Below, one piece after another: positions 16,477-26,906 of a stretch of 64,000 nucleotides of DNA. This DNA is from Croceicoccus estronivorus. Its GTDB lineage: Bacteria; Pseudomonadota; Alphaproteobacteria; Sphingomonadales; Sphingomonadaceae. The stretch covers positions 558,001 through 622,000 of the forward strand of contig NZ_JRQQ01000001.1 in NCBI RefSeq assembly GCF_001625325.1, in the 5' to 3' direction. The notes under the pieces were generated by a model. That model did not search any database and was not told the DNA's origin. It saw only the letters and a program-made list of their open reading frames with translations. Both the position numbers and the translations under genes were made by a program. The number at the start of each line of letters is the position of its first letter. Within the stretch, counting starts at the first letter, position 1.

Positions 16477-17415
16477 CTACTGTCCGCCGCGCAGATGTTC
16501 ATCCAGAGCGGTCATCGCGGGTTGCATCCACGGGCGTAACTTGCGGTGTTCAAAGCTCATGGCCAGATGGTCGATGAAAGCGCGAGTGGCCGCAGGCATC
16601 ATGCCCGGCGAAAAAACCGCCCAAACTTCCTTGTCGAAGAAGGCCCATTCCTGATCCAGCGCGACGAGCCGACCCTCAGTCAGATCCTCGCGGATCACGC
16701 TGATCGGGATTTGCGCAATTCCCAGGCCGTGGCGGGCCGCGGACGCCAGAGCTATCCCACTGTTGCTTTTCCAGTTTCCGGAAACCTTGATCCGCCCGCT
16801 GGCGGCATCTTCGTCATGAAAATAGAAATGGCCGCCAAGATCCGTAAGGCATGAATGCCCCGCGAGATTTGTTGGGGATGAGGGCCAGCCATGCGCGGCG
16901 ACGTAATCCGGCGAAGCACACAGACAATAAGACAAGTAGCCGAACAGACGCGCCTTCAGATTGGAATCGTTGAGCCGACCATAGCGGATGATGACATCGA
17001 ACTGTTCCTGCACCAGTTCCGCCTCACGCAGATAGGCGACCACCTCCATGGAAATTTCCGGATGGCGTGCGCCAAACTCCGCCGCGATGGCCGACATGAA
17101 CGCCACGCCGAAGATGTCGCTGAGCCCGACCCGCAACCGGCCGACCGGCCGTTCCTGAAACTGGGTCAGCTGCCGTTCGACATCGACCAGCGACGCACGC
17201 ATTTCCTGGCAACGTTGATGGAACAGATCGCCTGCCGCAGTCAGGGAAAGGCGTCGCGTCGTGCGGAGTAGCAATTGCGCACCGACGCGTGCCTCCAGTT
17301 CGCTGACCATCTTGCTGACATAGGACTTGGACACGCCCAGTGTTTCCGCACCCGCCGTAAAGCTGCCGGTTTCGACAACTGCCAGGAACTCTTCAATCCC
17401 TCGCCAGGTGACCAA
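16477..17415 (-). CDS. LysR-family transcriptional regulator
   Basis: A 312-residue LysR regulator. The N-terminal winged helix-turn-helix reads WRGIEEFLAVVETGSFTAGA, then LGVSKSYVSKMVSELEARVGAQLLLRTTRRLSLT, and a periplasmic-binding-protein-like effector domain follows. I set the start at TTG 17413-17415, beneath GGGAGAGGG. The open frame runs 76 codons further upstream, but that stretch has no LysR similarity. It lies on the same strand as its neighbours, between the amidohydrolase (131 bp upstream) and the Rieske operon (130 bp downstream), both gaps large enough for promoters. It likely controls the Rieske operon, the amidohydrolase, or both. Confidence 0.88.
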   Translation of the reverse strand: MVTWRGIEEFLAVVETGSFTAGAETLGVSKSYVSKMVSELEARVGAQLLLRTTRRLSLTAAGDLFHQRCQEMRASLVDVERQLTQFQERPVGRLRVGLSDIFGVAFMSAIAAEFGARHPEISMEVVAYLREAELVQEQFDVIIRYGRLNDSNLKARLFGYLSYCLCASPDYVAAHGWPSSPTNLAGHSCLTDLGGHFYFHDEDAASGRIKVSGNWKSNSGIALASAARHGLGIAQIPISVIREDLTEGRLVALDQEWAFFDKEVWAVFSPGMMPAATRAFIDHLAMSFEHRKLRPWMQPAMTALDEHLRGGQ

Positions 17416-17545
17416 ACGCCCTCTCCCATGCAATGCCGTCTCAAACGCGGCCTTGCGCGGAAGGCTAACCGGGTGCTGACCCGATGGGAAGCCTGATTTA
17501 CCCCGATTGTTCGCGTTGCGGGGCAAATCAGACAGGCGTTCGCGC

Positions 17546-18736
17546 TCAGGCCGCACGCTTTTCAAACTGCGACTTGCGCGGCCCGATCCGGCTCGCCAGT
17601 TCCCACAGTGCATCCTCGTCGAGATCGAAGACCTGCAATGCATTGCCCGCGAACATCTTCTGGATATCCGTTTCCGGTAATCCGCCCAGACTTGCGAGCA
17701 TCTTCTCCAATGTGGCTGGCCAGGTTCCTTCCGGATGGGGGTAATCCGTTCCCCACATGATCCGATCGATACCGATCTTGTAATAGGCTTCGGTCGTTTC
17801 CTCGTCCGGCAGCGCCGAACATCCGATCCACATGTTGCGCGCGAAATACTCGCTGGGCTTCATGGTCAGGTTGGAATTGTAATCGCCCAGCTTGCCACTG
17901 GTATGTTTGACCGACGCACGGATATCCATGAGTTCGAGCACCCAGGGAAACCAGAATTCTCCCCCTGCTTCGGTGAAGCACACTTTGAGACGAGGGTAGA
18001 GTTCGAACACTCCGCCAAAGATCATCGACCACATCGGCCGGGTCAGCCAGAAGGCATATTCGCTCAGATAAGTGCCGATCCAGCCCGGCTGGGTTGTGTC
18101 ATACGCGGGGGCTCCGCCCGAATGGAAATGGACCGACATGTTCAGCTCCTGCAGGAGATCCCACATCGGATAGTATTTGCGATGGTTGTACATCGCATAG
18201 CCTTCGGTGATGATCGGCATGAAGACGCCCTTGAGCCCGGCTTCGTGCGCCCATCGTATCTCCCTGAGATTCTGCTCGATATCATAGAGCGCCGGAATCA
18301 CCGCCAGACCGATCCGGCGCAAGGGATCGTCGCTGCAGAATTCCGCCAGCCAGCGATTGTGAGCCCGCGCACCGGCCCACTGCAATTCCGGGTCAATGCC
18401 GAAAGGCCGCAACCCTACATCCGCCCCGAATGGGGGAGCGTTGCGCTCCGTAATACCATCGGGGAACAGCACTTCGGCCGCCACACCGTCTCCATCCAGC
18501 ACGCGATTGCGGATTTCCGGGTCCCAGGCCCCGGCCAGCCCCTCACCGACGCGCGCGCGCCATTTGGTGTTGAAATCATCCAGCAGGAAGCGCTTCTCAT
18601 GCTCTTCACGAGCGACGATCTCGCGCTGGACCCGTTCATCGAACTCGGCGTGGTACTTGCTCTCCAGATAGTTGCGATACTGTTCCGGTGGCAGACCCGC
18701 ATGTCCGTCCGACGAGATGACGAGATAGCGATCCAT
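17546..18736 (-). CDS. Amidohydrolase-2 family (ACMSD-like) metal-dependent hydrolase or decarboxylase
   Basis: A 396-residue TIM-barrel protein of the ACMSD/amidohydrolase-2 family. The N-terminal SSDGHAG contains the metal-site Asp-x-His, VHFHSGG carries a further His pair, and MWGTDYPHPEGTWP contains the catalytic Asp. Members decarboxylate (ACMSD, gamma-resorcylate decarboxylase) or hydrolyse substrates; the family's sphingomonad paralogues are mostly uncharacterised. GGAGAGAC precedes the ATG. The MFS gene lies 134 bp upstream and LysR 131 bp downstream, all on the minus strand. It could cleave a C-C bond or ester in the pathway begun by the TonB receptor and MFS. Product not assignable. 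Confidence 0.85.
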   Translation of the reverse strand: MDRYLVISSDGHAGLPPEQYRNYLESKYHAEFDERVQREIVAREEHEKRFLLDDFNTKWRARVGEGLAGAWDPEIRNRVLDGDGVAAEVLFPDGITERNAPPFGADVGLRPFGIDPELQWAGARAHNRWLAEFCSDDPLRRIGLAVIPALYDIEQNLREIRWAHEAGLKGVFMPIITEGYAMYNHRKYYPMWDLLQELNMSVHFHSGGAPAYDTTQPGWIGTYLSEYAFWLTRPMWSMIFGGVFELYPRLKVCFTEAGGEFWFPWVLELMDIRASVKHTSGKLGDYNSNLTMKPSEYFARNMWIGCSALPDEETTEAYYKIGIDRIMWGTDYPHPEGTWPATLEKMLASLGGLPETDIQKMFAGNALQVFDLDEDALWELASRIGPRKSQFEKRAA

Positions 18737-18869
18737 GATTTGTCTCTCCTAAATGACGCGGCACGCAGCCGGGGGTGATCCGATGCCAAAGGCCCGCAGC
18801 CCATCTGTTTTCGTGGGGTGAGAATACCGCGTGGCCATATGGCCCCACAAGGCAACCAGCGCGCACAAA

Positions 18870-20141
18870 CTATCGCTCACAGGAAACGATCCCACAGTCG
18901 GCAACCTCTCTTTGCGCCAATGCGGGGTCGATGAATGCATAGATCAGCAGCCCGCCCATGACCCCTCCGAAGACCACGAAGGGCAATGCCGGCATCCATT
19001 CGTATAGGCCGACGGCCACAGCCGGCACGACGACGATCGATGCCCCTGCGATCGCAGACACGGCACCTGCGACAGCACCCTGCTTCCCATCCCCCACAGC
19101 AAGCGATGCCCCGGCCGTGTAAGCCGGACGGGCAAGACCATATCCGAAACTGACCAAGGCAAAAGCAGCAACCAGAGACAGGAAACCGGGCAGAGCGACA
19201 ATCAGGACATTGCCCGCAAAGGCCAAGGCGCCACCCCAGCGCAACAGCGCGCGTGGCATCATTCCGCACATGCCGACCAATCCCCATTGTGCGACAAGCC
19301 CAGCCAGAGCTCCCGCGACCATTGCGATGCCGATGGAGCTCTGGGCCTCCACCGGGGAAAGACCGACCCTGTCGATGACCAGAAATCCCAACGTGTATGT
19401 ATTCGCCGCCTGGGCCGAGCTCATCGCGAAACCGTAGATCAGGAACGGTCGTACAGCCGGGTCGCGCCAGATATCCCAGCCCCCACTTGATTCCGTATGT
19501 TGGCGTGCGATCTCGCCGGGCCTGTCGGATGGCAAGACTATCGCCGCCAGGCAGAGGATGCCGATACCCGCAATCCCGAATACGAACATCGGCCCTGCAA
19601 GACCAACATGGGGCAGGATAAGAAATGGCGCGATGGCCGGACCGAGAATGGTTCCCAGGCTCAATGCGCCGCCCAGCGCGGCAATCGCCCGGACGCGCAA
19701 CTGCCCTTCCGTCCTGTCAGCAACATAGGCCTGCGCCGCAGCGCCCGATGCCGAACCAAACGTCCCATAGGTCGAACGGATCAGGAGGAACCCGGCGAAA
19801 GTGACCAACGGAACCGTGAGGCCATTCAGGCCCGCCAGGACCACGCAGCCGCACCCCAGCATGGAGAAGGTAAAACCCCCAAGCCCGATGAGAATATGTG
19901 GCTTGCGGCCCTTGCGGTCCGAACGCCCCGCCCAGAATGGCGACGTCACCGCCCACATCAGCGCCGAGAGAGAAAAGATGCTGGCAATCAGGAAGTCGGA
20001 GATTCCCAGTTCGCGCCCGGCAGCAGGCATGACGGAAATCAGGCCCATGTTGCCGATCGCTGTCGCGAGAGTCGTGGCGAACAATGTCGCGAACGAAAGG
20101 CGCGACAGGGCGCGCGGGGATGGATCGACAATCATCCGCAT
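18870..20141 (-). CDS. MFS transporter (TetA/DHA1-like)
   Basis: A 423-residue major facilitator with twelve hydrophobic segments. The loop between helices 2 and 3 reads GRSDRKGRKPHI, the classical MFS motif A, and TLATAIGNMGLISVMPAAGRELGIS opens helix 1. Overall resemblance is to the drug:H+ antiporter-1 group that includes TetA. It starts 25 bp after the stop of the TonB receptor gene, which suggests inner- and outer-membrane steps of one uptake route; efflux of a toxic intermediate is the alternative. Two ATGs (codons 1 and 3) could be the start. Confidence 0.85.
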   Translation of the reverse strand: MRMIVDPSPRALSRLSFATLFATTLATAIGNMGLISVMPAAGRELGISDFLIASIFSLSALMWAVTSPFWAGRSDRKGRKPHILIGLGGFTFSMLGCGCVVLAGLNGLTVPLVTFAGFLLIRSTYGTFGSASGAAAQAYVADRTEGQLRVRAIAALGGALSLGTILGPAIAPFLILPHVGLAGPMFVFGIAGIGILCLAAIVLPSDRPGEIARQHTESSGGWDIWRDPAVRPFLIYGFAMSSAQAANTYTLGFLVIDRVGLSPVEAQSSIGIAMVAGALAGLVAQWGLVGMCGMMPRALLRWGGALAFAGNVLIVALPGFLSLVAAFALVSFGYGLARPAYTAGASLAVGDGKQGAVAGAVSAIAGASIVVVPAVAVGLYEWMPALPFVVFGGVMGGLLIYAFIDPALAQREVADCGIVSCER

Positions 20142-20166
20142 CCGTCCGCCGCGCGCAATCCCGCCT

Positions 20167-22518
<2,352 letters not shown>

Positions 22519-22945
22519 CGTAATCCCCTCCTGCTCCCAGCCGGTCGGGATTAGACGCCGCACAAGGTTGCGTGCCTATTTCTCCCCTTCCCAGCGCCGC
22601 GATTTCCGCAGTCTTATGAAAAGCTTATGCAACCGGGTGACGGATGCATCACCCAAGTCAACAATGCAGTTCAATCCTTGCCGAAGCAGGGGCGTTCAAC
22701 AAGATCATGGCAAAGATCAGACTGTTTCCACAGAACAGCCAAACGCGGCCGTGGCGCCGGCCAATGTTCCGACAGAAATGGCGGCAGGATACGGGAAAAC
22801 GAGCCCACGCTGGAACACGCCGCACGAACGGCGTTGCCAGCGGCATTTCAATGCCAGGGTATAATCATGCACACACTCACCCAATGGGTGAGCGGCGAAA
22901 TTGTCCAGGCCTCACAAGAGGCCCGGACCGTTCAGACCTGCACAA
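22519..22945. other. 427-bp intergenic region upstream of the TonB receptor
   Basis: No supported gene. The left end should hold the receptor promoter. The right end carries two small hairpins next to the end of the minus-strand SDR gene. Short overlapping reading frames here have no ribosome-binding sites or recognisable domains. Confidence 0.6.
22876..22923 (-). terminator. Two consecutive hairpins downstream of the SDR gene
   Basis: On the minus strand the SDR transcript first meets GGCCTC - 4 nt - GAGGCC (22908-22923) and then CTCACCC - 3 nt - GGGTGAG (22876-22892). Both are perfect. Neither has a long T-run, so termination is probable rather than certain. Confidence 0.45.
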
Positions 22946-23725
22946 TCATCGCTGCGATGAAATGTTACCCCCATCGACCACGATTTCGGCGGCCGTGATA
23001 TAGCTGGCTTCGTCCGACAGGAGGAAGCGTACCACGCGCCCGATTTCCTCTGGTTCGCCCATCCGGCCAAGAAGAATGCGCTGTTCGAAAAAGTCGGGGC
23101 CCCGGGCCTGGATCGCGGACTGCATCATCGGGGTGACGATTTGCCCCGGCGATACCGAATTGATCCGGATACCGTCGACGGCAAGGCGATCCGCCAGCGA
23201 GCGTACGAGCGAGAGTACGCCACCCTTGCCCGCCGAGTACACCGGGTTCACCGCATTACCCAGTGTTGCGTTGATAGAGGCGGTCGCGACGATAGCCGAT
23301 CCAGGGTTCGCCTTCAGATCCGGCAAAAACGCCTTGATGAGGAACGGAATGGCCCGCAAGTGCACCGCGATGCCAGAATCCCAGCTTGCCTGCGTCAGCC
23401 CGTCAATACTGTCGGTATCGACAATGCCTGCGCAATGGACCAGGCCGCCAATGCCAAGCAGCAAGGCACGCGTACCTTCAGCAGCAGCCGCGATTGCGGA
23501 AAGATCCCGCACATCCACTCCCATACCGACCGCGGTAACGCCGAACTCCGACGCAATCTCTTCCGCCGCAGTTTTAGCACGCCGGTCATCGAGATCCCAT
23601 ATCGCAACAGGACGACCGACAGCCGCCAAGGCACGGGCGGAGGCCTTTCCAAGGCCTGACGCACCGCCAGTTATGACAACGGCCGTGGATGGCGAAGCAA
23701 GTTGCGGGGTAATATCCTGTGTCAA
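22946..23725 (-). CDS. SDR-family oxidoreductase
   Basis: A 259-residue short-chain dehydrogenase. TGGASGLGKASA binds the dinucleotide, the following WDLDD (Asp) favours NAD(H), and HCAG replaces NNAG. The catalytic Ser is in ATASINA and the Tyr-x3-Lys in VYSAGKGG; the C-terminal ASYITAAEIVVDGG is standard. I prefer TTG 23723-23725 as start because GGGAGAG lies 6 bases upstream; an ATG ten codons earlier has no such site. Single gene, with a perfect palindrome 47 bp before its start. Probably a hydroxysteroid-like or acyl-CoA-type dehydrogenase. Confidence 0.85.
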   Translation of the reverse strand: MTQDITPQLASPSTAVVITGGASGLGKASARALAAVGRPVAIWDLDDRRAKTAAEEIASEFGVTAVGMGVDVRDLSAIAAAAEGTRALLLGIGGLVHCAGIVDTDSIDGLTQASWDSGIAVHLRAIPFLIKAFLPDLKANPGSAIVATASINATLGNAVNPVYSAGKGGVLSLVRSLADRLAVDGIRINSVSPGQIVTPMMQSAIQARGPDFFEQRILLGRMGEPEEIGRVVRFLLSDEASYITAAEIVVDGGNISSQR

Positions 23726-24138
23726 GTCGCGCTCTCCCAAAAAAGCCGCCCGCAACAGCTGCGAGCCACTACCTACTTGTTAGTAGGCTGTATTGATCGG
23801 GCAGGATTTGCTGTCAAGCAGCGCTCTGTCATGCTGAACCGACAGGGTTCCTGAAAATGAGATCCCTTTATCAATGATGACCATCGCGGCGTGCTTTTCG
23901 CAACTCGACCGATATGCGATCGGTCAGTCGCCGCGACACCATTAGCGCCAGCAATAGCGTCAATCATTCGAAGGCATGCTTTTTGGTCAAGGGCCGGGAA
24001 ATTCGATTGCATTGGCCCGACGCCTCTGGCCTCTTTGTCTTGGAATATCCGCACGAAAAGATGCGGAGTGGAAATCACGCAACAAGCACAACGCATCCGT
24101 CGAGGATGACGTGAGACGTTTTCCGGGAGACCCAGACC
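23726..24138. other. 413-bp divergent intergenic region
   Basis: It separates the minus-strand SDR from the plus-strand luciferase-like gene and should hold both promoters. Apart from the palindrome at 23772-23787 I see no feature. Overlapping small reading frames on both strands look like chance. Confidence 0.55.
23772..23787. promoter_or_regulatory. Candidate TetR-type operator upstream of the SDR gene
   Basis: Perfect inverted repeat CCTACT - TGTT - AGTAGG, 47 bp upstream of the SDR start. Size and sequence style resemble TetR/AcrR operators. No TetR gene is adjacent, so the regulator would act from elsewhere. Confidence 0.5.
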
Positions 24139-25056
24139 TTGTCCGCGAAACCTGAACTGTCCGTATTTCTATCGCACCTCGATCACATCATTGAGCGTGA
24201 CAACTCCAGGATCGTGGAAATTGCAAAGATCGCGGAAGCGGTGGGCATCGAACAGGTCGTATTCAGCGAACATGTAACGCTGGCCGAAGTCATTCAGGGA
24301 AAGGGCGAAGCCGCCAAGTTCCCTTTCAAGTCGGATGAGAACTATCCCGAACCCTTGGTCATGCTGGGGGCGATTGCCGGTTGTACAACGAAGCTGCGCC
24401 TGGCCACCGGCATTCTGATCGCACCGTTACGTCCACCGACCGTTCTGGCCAAATTACTTGCCACTTTGGACAATGTCTCCAGAGGACGCCTGGATGTCGG
24501 CATGGGTTCAGGCTGGCACGTGCCGGAACTCGAGGCTTGCGGCGTGGAGCCGGATAGAGCCCTGGAACATCTCGATAACGCAATCGGTGCGTGTCGCGCG
24601 CTATGGAGCGGTGAACCGGCCAGCTACGATTCCTCGACCATCAGTTTAGAAAGCCTGGTCTGCAGGCCAGTCCCCTTTCAGGGGCAGGACTTGCCCATCT
24701 GGCTGGCAGGACCACCGTCGATCAAGGGTGCCGACCGGATCGCCCGGCTGGGGCAAGGTTGGCTGCCCTTCGGCAATGTTGCACTGGATGGCATCAAGCG
24801 CGGCTCCGACAACCTTCGCATTGCGGAACGGAAATATGGCCTTGCCGAGGGATCAATCGGCATCCGTGCTCCGCTGCCTGTCATTTCCGATCCGGATGTC
24901 GACCGGATGCTCGACCTTACCTTTGCGGGCATCGACGAATATCCCGCCGCAGGCGCCAATTCCGTGCAGTTCGCCCTGTGGCGCTACGTCAAGACCCTTG
25001 ACGATGTCGAACCCGTGCTGACGAAAGTCCGCCAACGGCTCGACGCCGCCTTTTGA
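24139..25056 (+). CDS. LLM-class flavin-dependent oxidoreductase (luciferase-like)
   Basis: A 305-residue luciferase-superfamily protein. Recognisable segments are VGIEQVVFSEHV, LRLATGILIAPLRPPTVLAKLLATLD, GRLDVGMGSGWHVPE and PIWLAGPPSIKGADRIARLGQGWLP. It shares the fold and general order with the enzyme at 269 but the sequences are not close. The start codon is TTG, with CGGGAGA about 9 bases upstream. It stands alone, after a long divergent region. F420 or FMN dependence and substrate are undetermined. In a steroid-type cluster such enzymes are candidates for reductive or Baeyer-Villiger steps, an inference without direct support. Confidence 0.8.
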   Translation: MSAKPELSVFLSHLDHIIERDNSRIVEIAKIAEAVGIEQVVFSEHVTLAEVIQGKGEAAKFPFKSDENYPEPLVMLGAIAGCTTKLRLATGILIAPLRPPTVLAKLLATLDNVSRGRLDVGMGSGWHVPELEACGVEPDRALEHLDNAIGACRALWSGEPASYDSSTISLESLVCRPVPFQGQDLPIWLAGPPSIKGADRIARLGQGWLPFGNVALDGIKRGSDNLRIAERKYGLAEGSIGIRAPLPVISDPDVDRMLDLTFAGIDEYPAAGANSVQFALWRYVKTLDDVEPVLTKVRQRLDAAF

Positions 25057-25361
25057 ATCACGCGATAACGCACCGCAACGGCTAAGCTGAATGGTATCGG
25101 CGGAAAACACCTCCCATCCAATCGACAGGAATGACGGCATGCCGCTAGTGGCCACGAATGGCTATCCTCGCGACGATCATGAACACCACCACCGGCCGCC
25201 CGATCCAGAAGATGAGCTTTGGCCGCATGCCGAAGCCTTGGGCATCCTTCAATCTGGAAACCGGCGAACTGGTCACCATAGAGCGGATAGATGTCGGCAA
25301 ACCCGCGCCGGGCAAGTTTGCCGCACCCGTCGAAATCTGGGTCACCCCTAAAGGGTAGCGC
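25057..25361. other. 305-bp gap containing one doubtful small reading frame
   Basis: It lies between the luciferase-like gene and the end of the convergent Hsp70-like gene. A 66-codon plus-strand frame (25158-25358) is listed separately. No hairpin terminator stands out. Confidence 0.4.
25158..25358 (+). CDS. Doubtful small hypothetical protein
   Basis: A 66-residue reading frame whose C-terminal half (FNLETGELVTIERIDVGKPAPGK) looks protein-like in composition. I find no Shine-Dalgarno before the first ATG or before a second in-frame ATG at 25179, and no known domain. The opposite strand is also open over nearly the same stretch. It may be a chance frame. It is included because composition and position leave it possible. 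Confidence 0.3.
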   Translation: MAILATIMNTTTGRPIQKMSFGRMPKPWASFNLETGELVTIERIDVGKPAPGKFAAPVEIWVTPKG

Positions 25362-26684
25362 CTAGGTAGGCATCGCGTCCTTCACCGTCCATGCTTCCAG
25401 ATCGGTCTCATTCCCGATCAGAGCCAGGCCGTGAGCGACCGAAGTCAATTCCTCCCCGCTATCGATCTTTCTGTCTCCGAAGCGTTGCTCGAACAGGCGG
25501 CGAATGGCGGGAATCAACGATGATCCGCCCGTTAAAAACACGTGGTCGATCTGATCTCCATTCAGACCTGCACTTGCCAGGGCAGTATCGACAGTTGCCG
25601 CGATACGTTGAAGATCGGGTTCGATCCACTGTTCGAAATCAGCCCGGCTGACGTCCGCTTCGATAGTCAGCGCCTCACTTTCAAAGCGGAAGCCAGCGAT
25701 GCTGTCGCTTGAAAGGCTGCGCTTCAATTGACCGACCGCTTCATAGAGCGGATATCCCAGTTCCTTGTCCACTACCGCAATCATGCGGCCGATTGCGGCC
25801 GAATCCGTAGCGGAACGCTGCAACCGCGACAGTTCGTCAAGCGTCCGGCGATTGCGCATCAATGCAAGGCGCGACCAGTCCCCGAAATCGTTGAAGTGCC
25901 CATCCGGAATCTGGAGGATCTTGTCGAAAGACCGGTAGGTGCCGCCCTTGCCCAGCATGGGAAGCACGAGACGATCCATGATCCGGAAATCGAACTGATC
26001 CCCGGCAATCCCGATACCGGCCGATCCCAACGGAACACACCGTCGAGCCGAACCCGGCTCCCCCACGCGAACGATTGAAAAATCGCTGGTGCCGCCGCCG
26101 AAATCCGCAACCAGAAGCGTCGCCGGTTTCGTCAGGCGGGAGGCAAACCCATATGCCGCGCCGAGCGGTTCATAGACGTAATGAATCTCGCGATCGAGCG
26201 ATGCGAACATCGCGTCGTAACGCGTCTGTGCCAGCGCCGGATCGGGCCGCGCTCCAACGTAGCGAACCGGACGGCCAACCACGATACGTTCAGGTATCTG
26301 GTGAAGCGCCGCTTCGCCATGCGCCAGCAGGTGCTCCAGAAATATCTGGCCCAGTTCCTCGAACCGCAAACGCTTGTCGAACAGGATGGCATGTTCGAAT
26401 GCGAGATTGCCCGCCATCGATTTGAAAGACTGAAGGAAGCGGCAGCCCTCCGGGAAATCGAGGAATTCGGCAATTGCCCAAGGCCCCGCCTCATGCCCCA
26501 AACCCGTACGAACCGCATAATCCTGCCAGAAACACAAAGCGGACCGAAACGTCGTACTATTGCCGTCAGGAGCTGAAAAATCGACCAGATCCACCTGCCC
26601 GCCATCCCCTGCCAGCGCGACAACAGAGTTGGTGGTGCCAAAGTCGATCCCAACGGCGCGGGCATTTGACATGCCGTCCGGCAT
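25362..26684 (-). CDS. Hsp70-family (YegD-like) protein
   Basis: A 440-residue actin-fold ATPase. The phosphate-1 motif is GIDFGTTNSVVA, phosphate-2 is VADFGGGTSDFS, and the adenosine motif is HVFLTGGSSLIPAIRRLF. The substrate-binding beta-sandwich and lid of DnaK are missing, so it matches the shorter YegD group of unknown client. I take ATG 26682-26684 as start, with AAGGA about 9 bases upstream; the frame runs 40 codons further without a motif. It is divergent from the VOC-MDR gene. No J-protein or nucleotide-exchange factor is nearby. Probably a housekeeping or stress ATPase, not a pathway enzyme. Confidence 0.85.
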   Translation of the reverse strand: MPDGMSNARAVGIDFGTTNSVVALAGDGGQVDLVDFSAPDGNSTTFRSALCFWQDYAVRTGLGHEAGPWAIAEFLDFPEGCRFLQSFKSMAGNLAFEHAILFDKRLRFEELGQIFLEHLLAHGEAALHQIPERIVVGRPVRYVGARPDPALAQTRYDAMFASLDREIHYVYEPLGAAYGFASRLTKPATLLVADFGGGTSDFSIVRVGEPGSARRCVPLGSAGIGIAGDQFDFRIMDRLVLPMLGKGGTYRSFDKILQIPDGHFNDFGDWSRLALMRNRRTLDELSRLQRSATDSAAIGRMIAVVDKELGYPLYEAVGQLKRSLSSDSIAGFRFESEALTIEADVSRADFEQWIEPDLQRIAATVDTALASAGLNGDQIDHVFLTGGSSLIPAIRRLFEQRFGDRKIDSGEELTSVAHGLALIGNETDLEAWTVKDAMPT

Positions 26685-26906
26685 AATTCGACATCCTTGA
26701 TTGGGTAAAAGAGGGCCGGCGCCTTTGGCAGGATGCCAGTGATCGCGCAACCGGACGGACACCGCGGCGCCCGAATTATCGGACAGACAGGCGCACTTCC
26801 GCAATCAGGCCAGACCTTGTTTGACAGTACCGCCCGGCATGCAGATAAATCGCCCCCGATAAGCGCAGGCGATGTTTGCAAGCCGGCGCACATTGGGGGA
26901 AAGATA

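Noticed and set aside
23773-24096. 107-codon minus-strand frame in the SDR/luciferase-like gap
   Set aside because: No Shine-Dalgarno or domain, overlapping plus-strand frames are equally open, and it runs through the operator-like palindrome.
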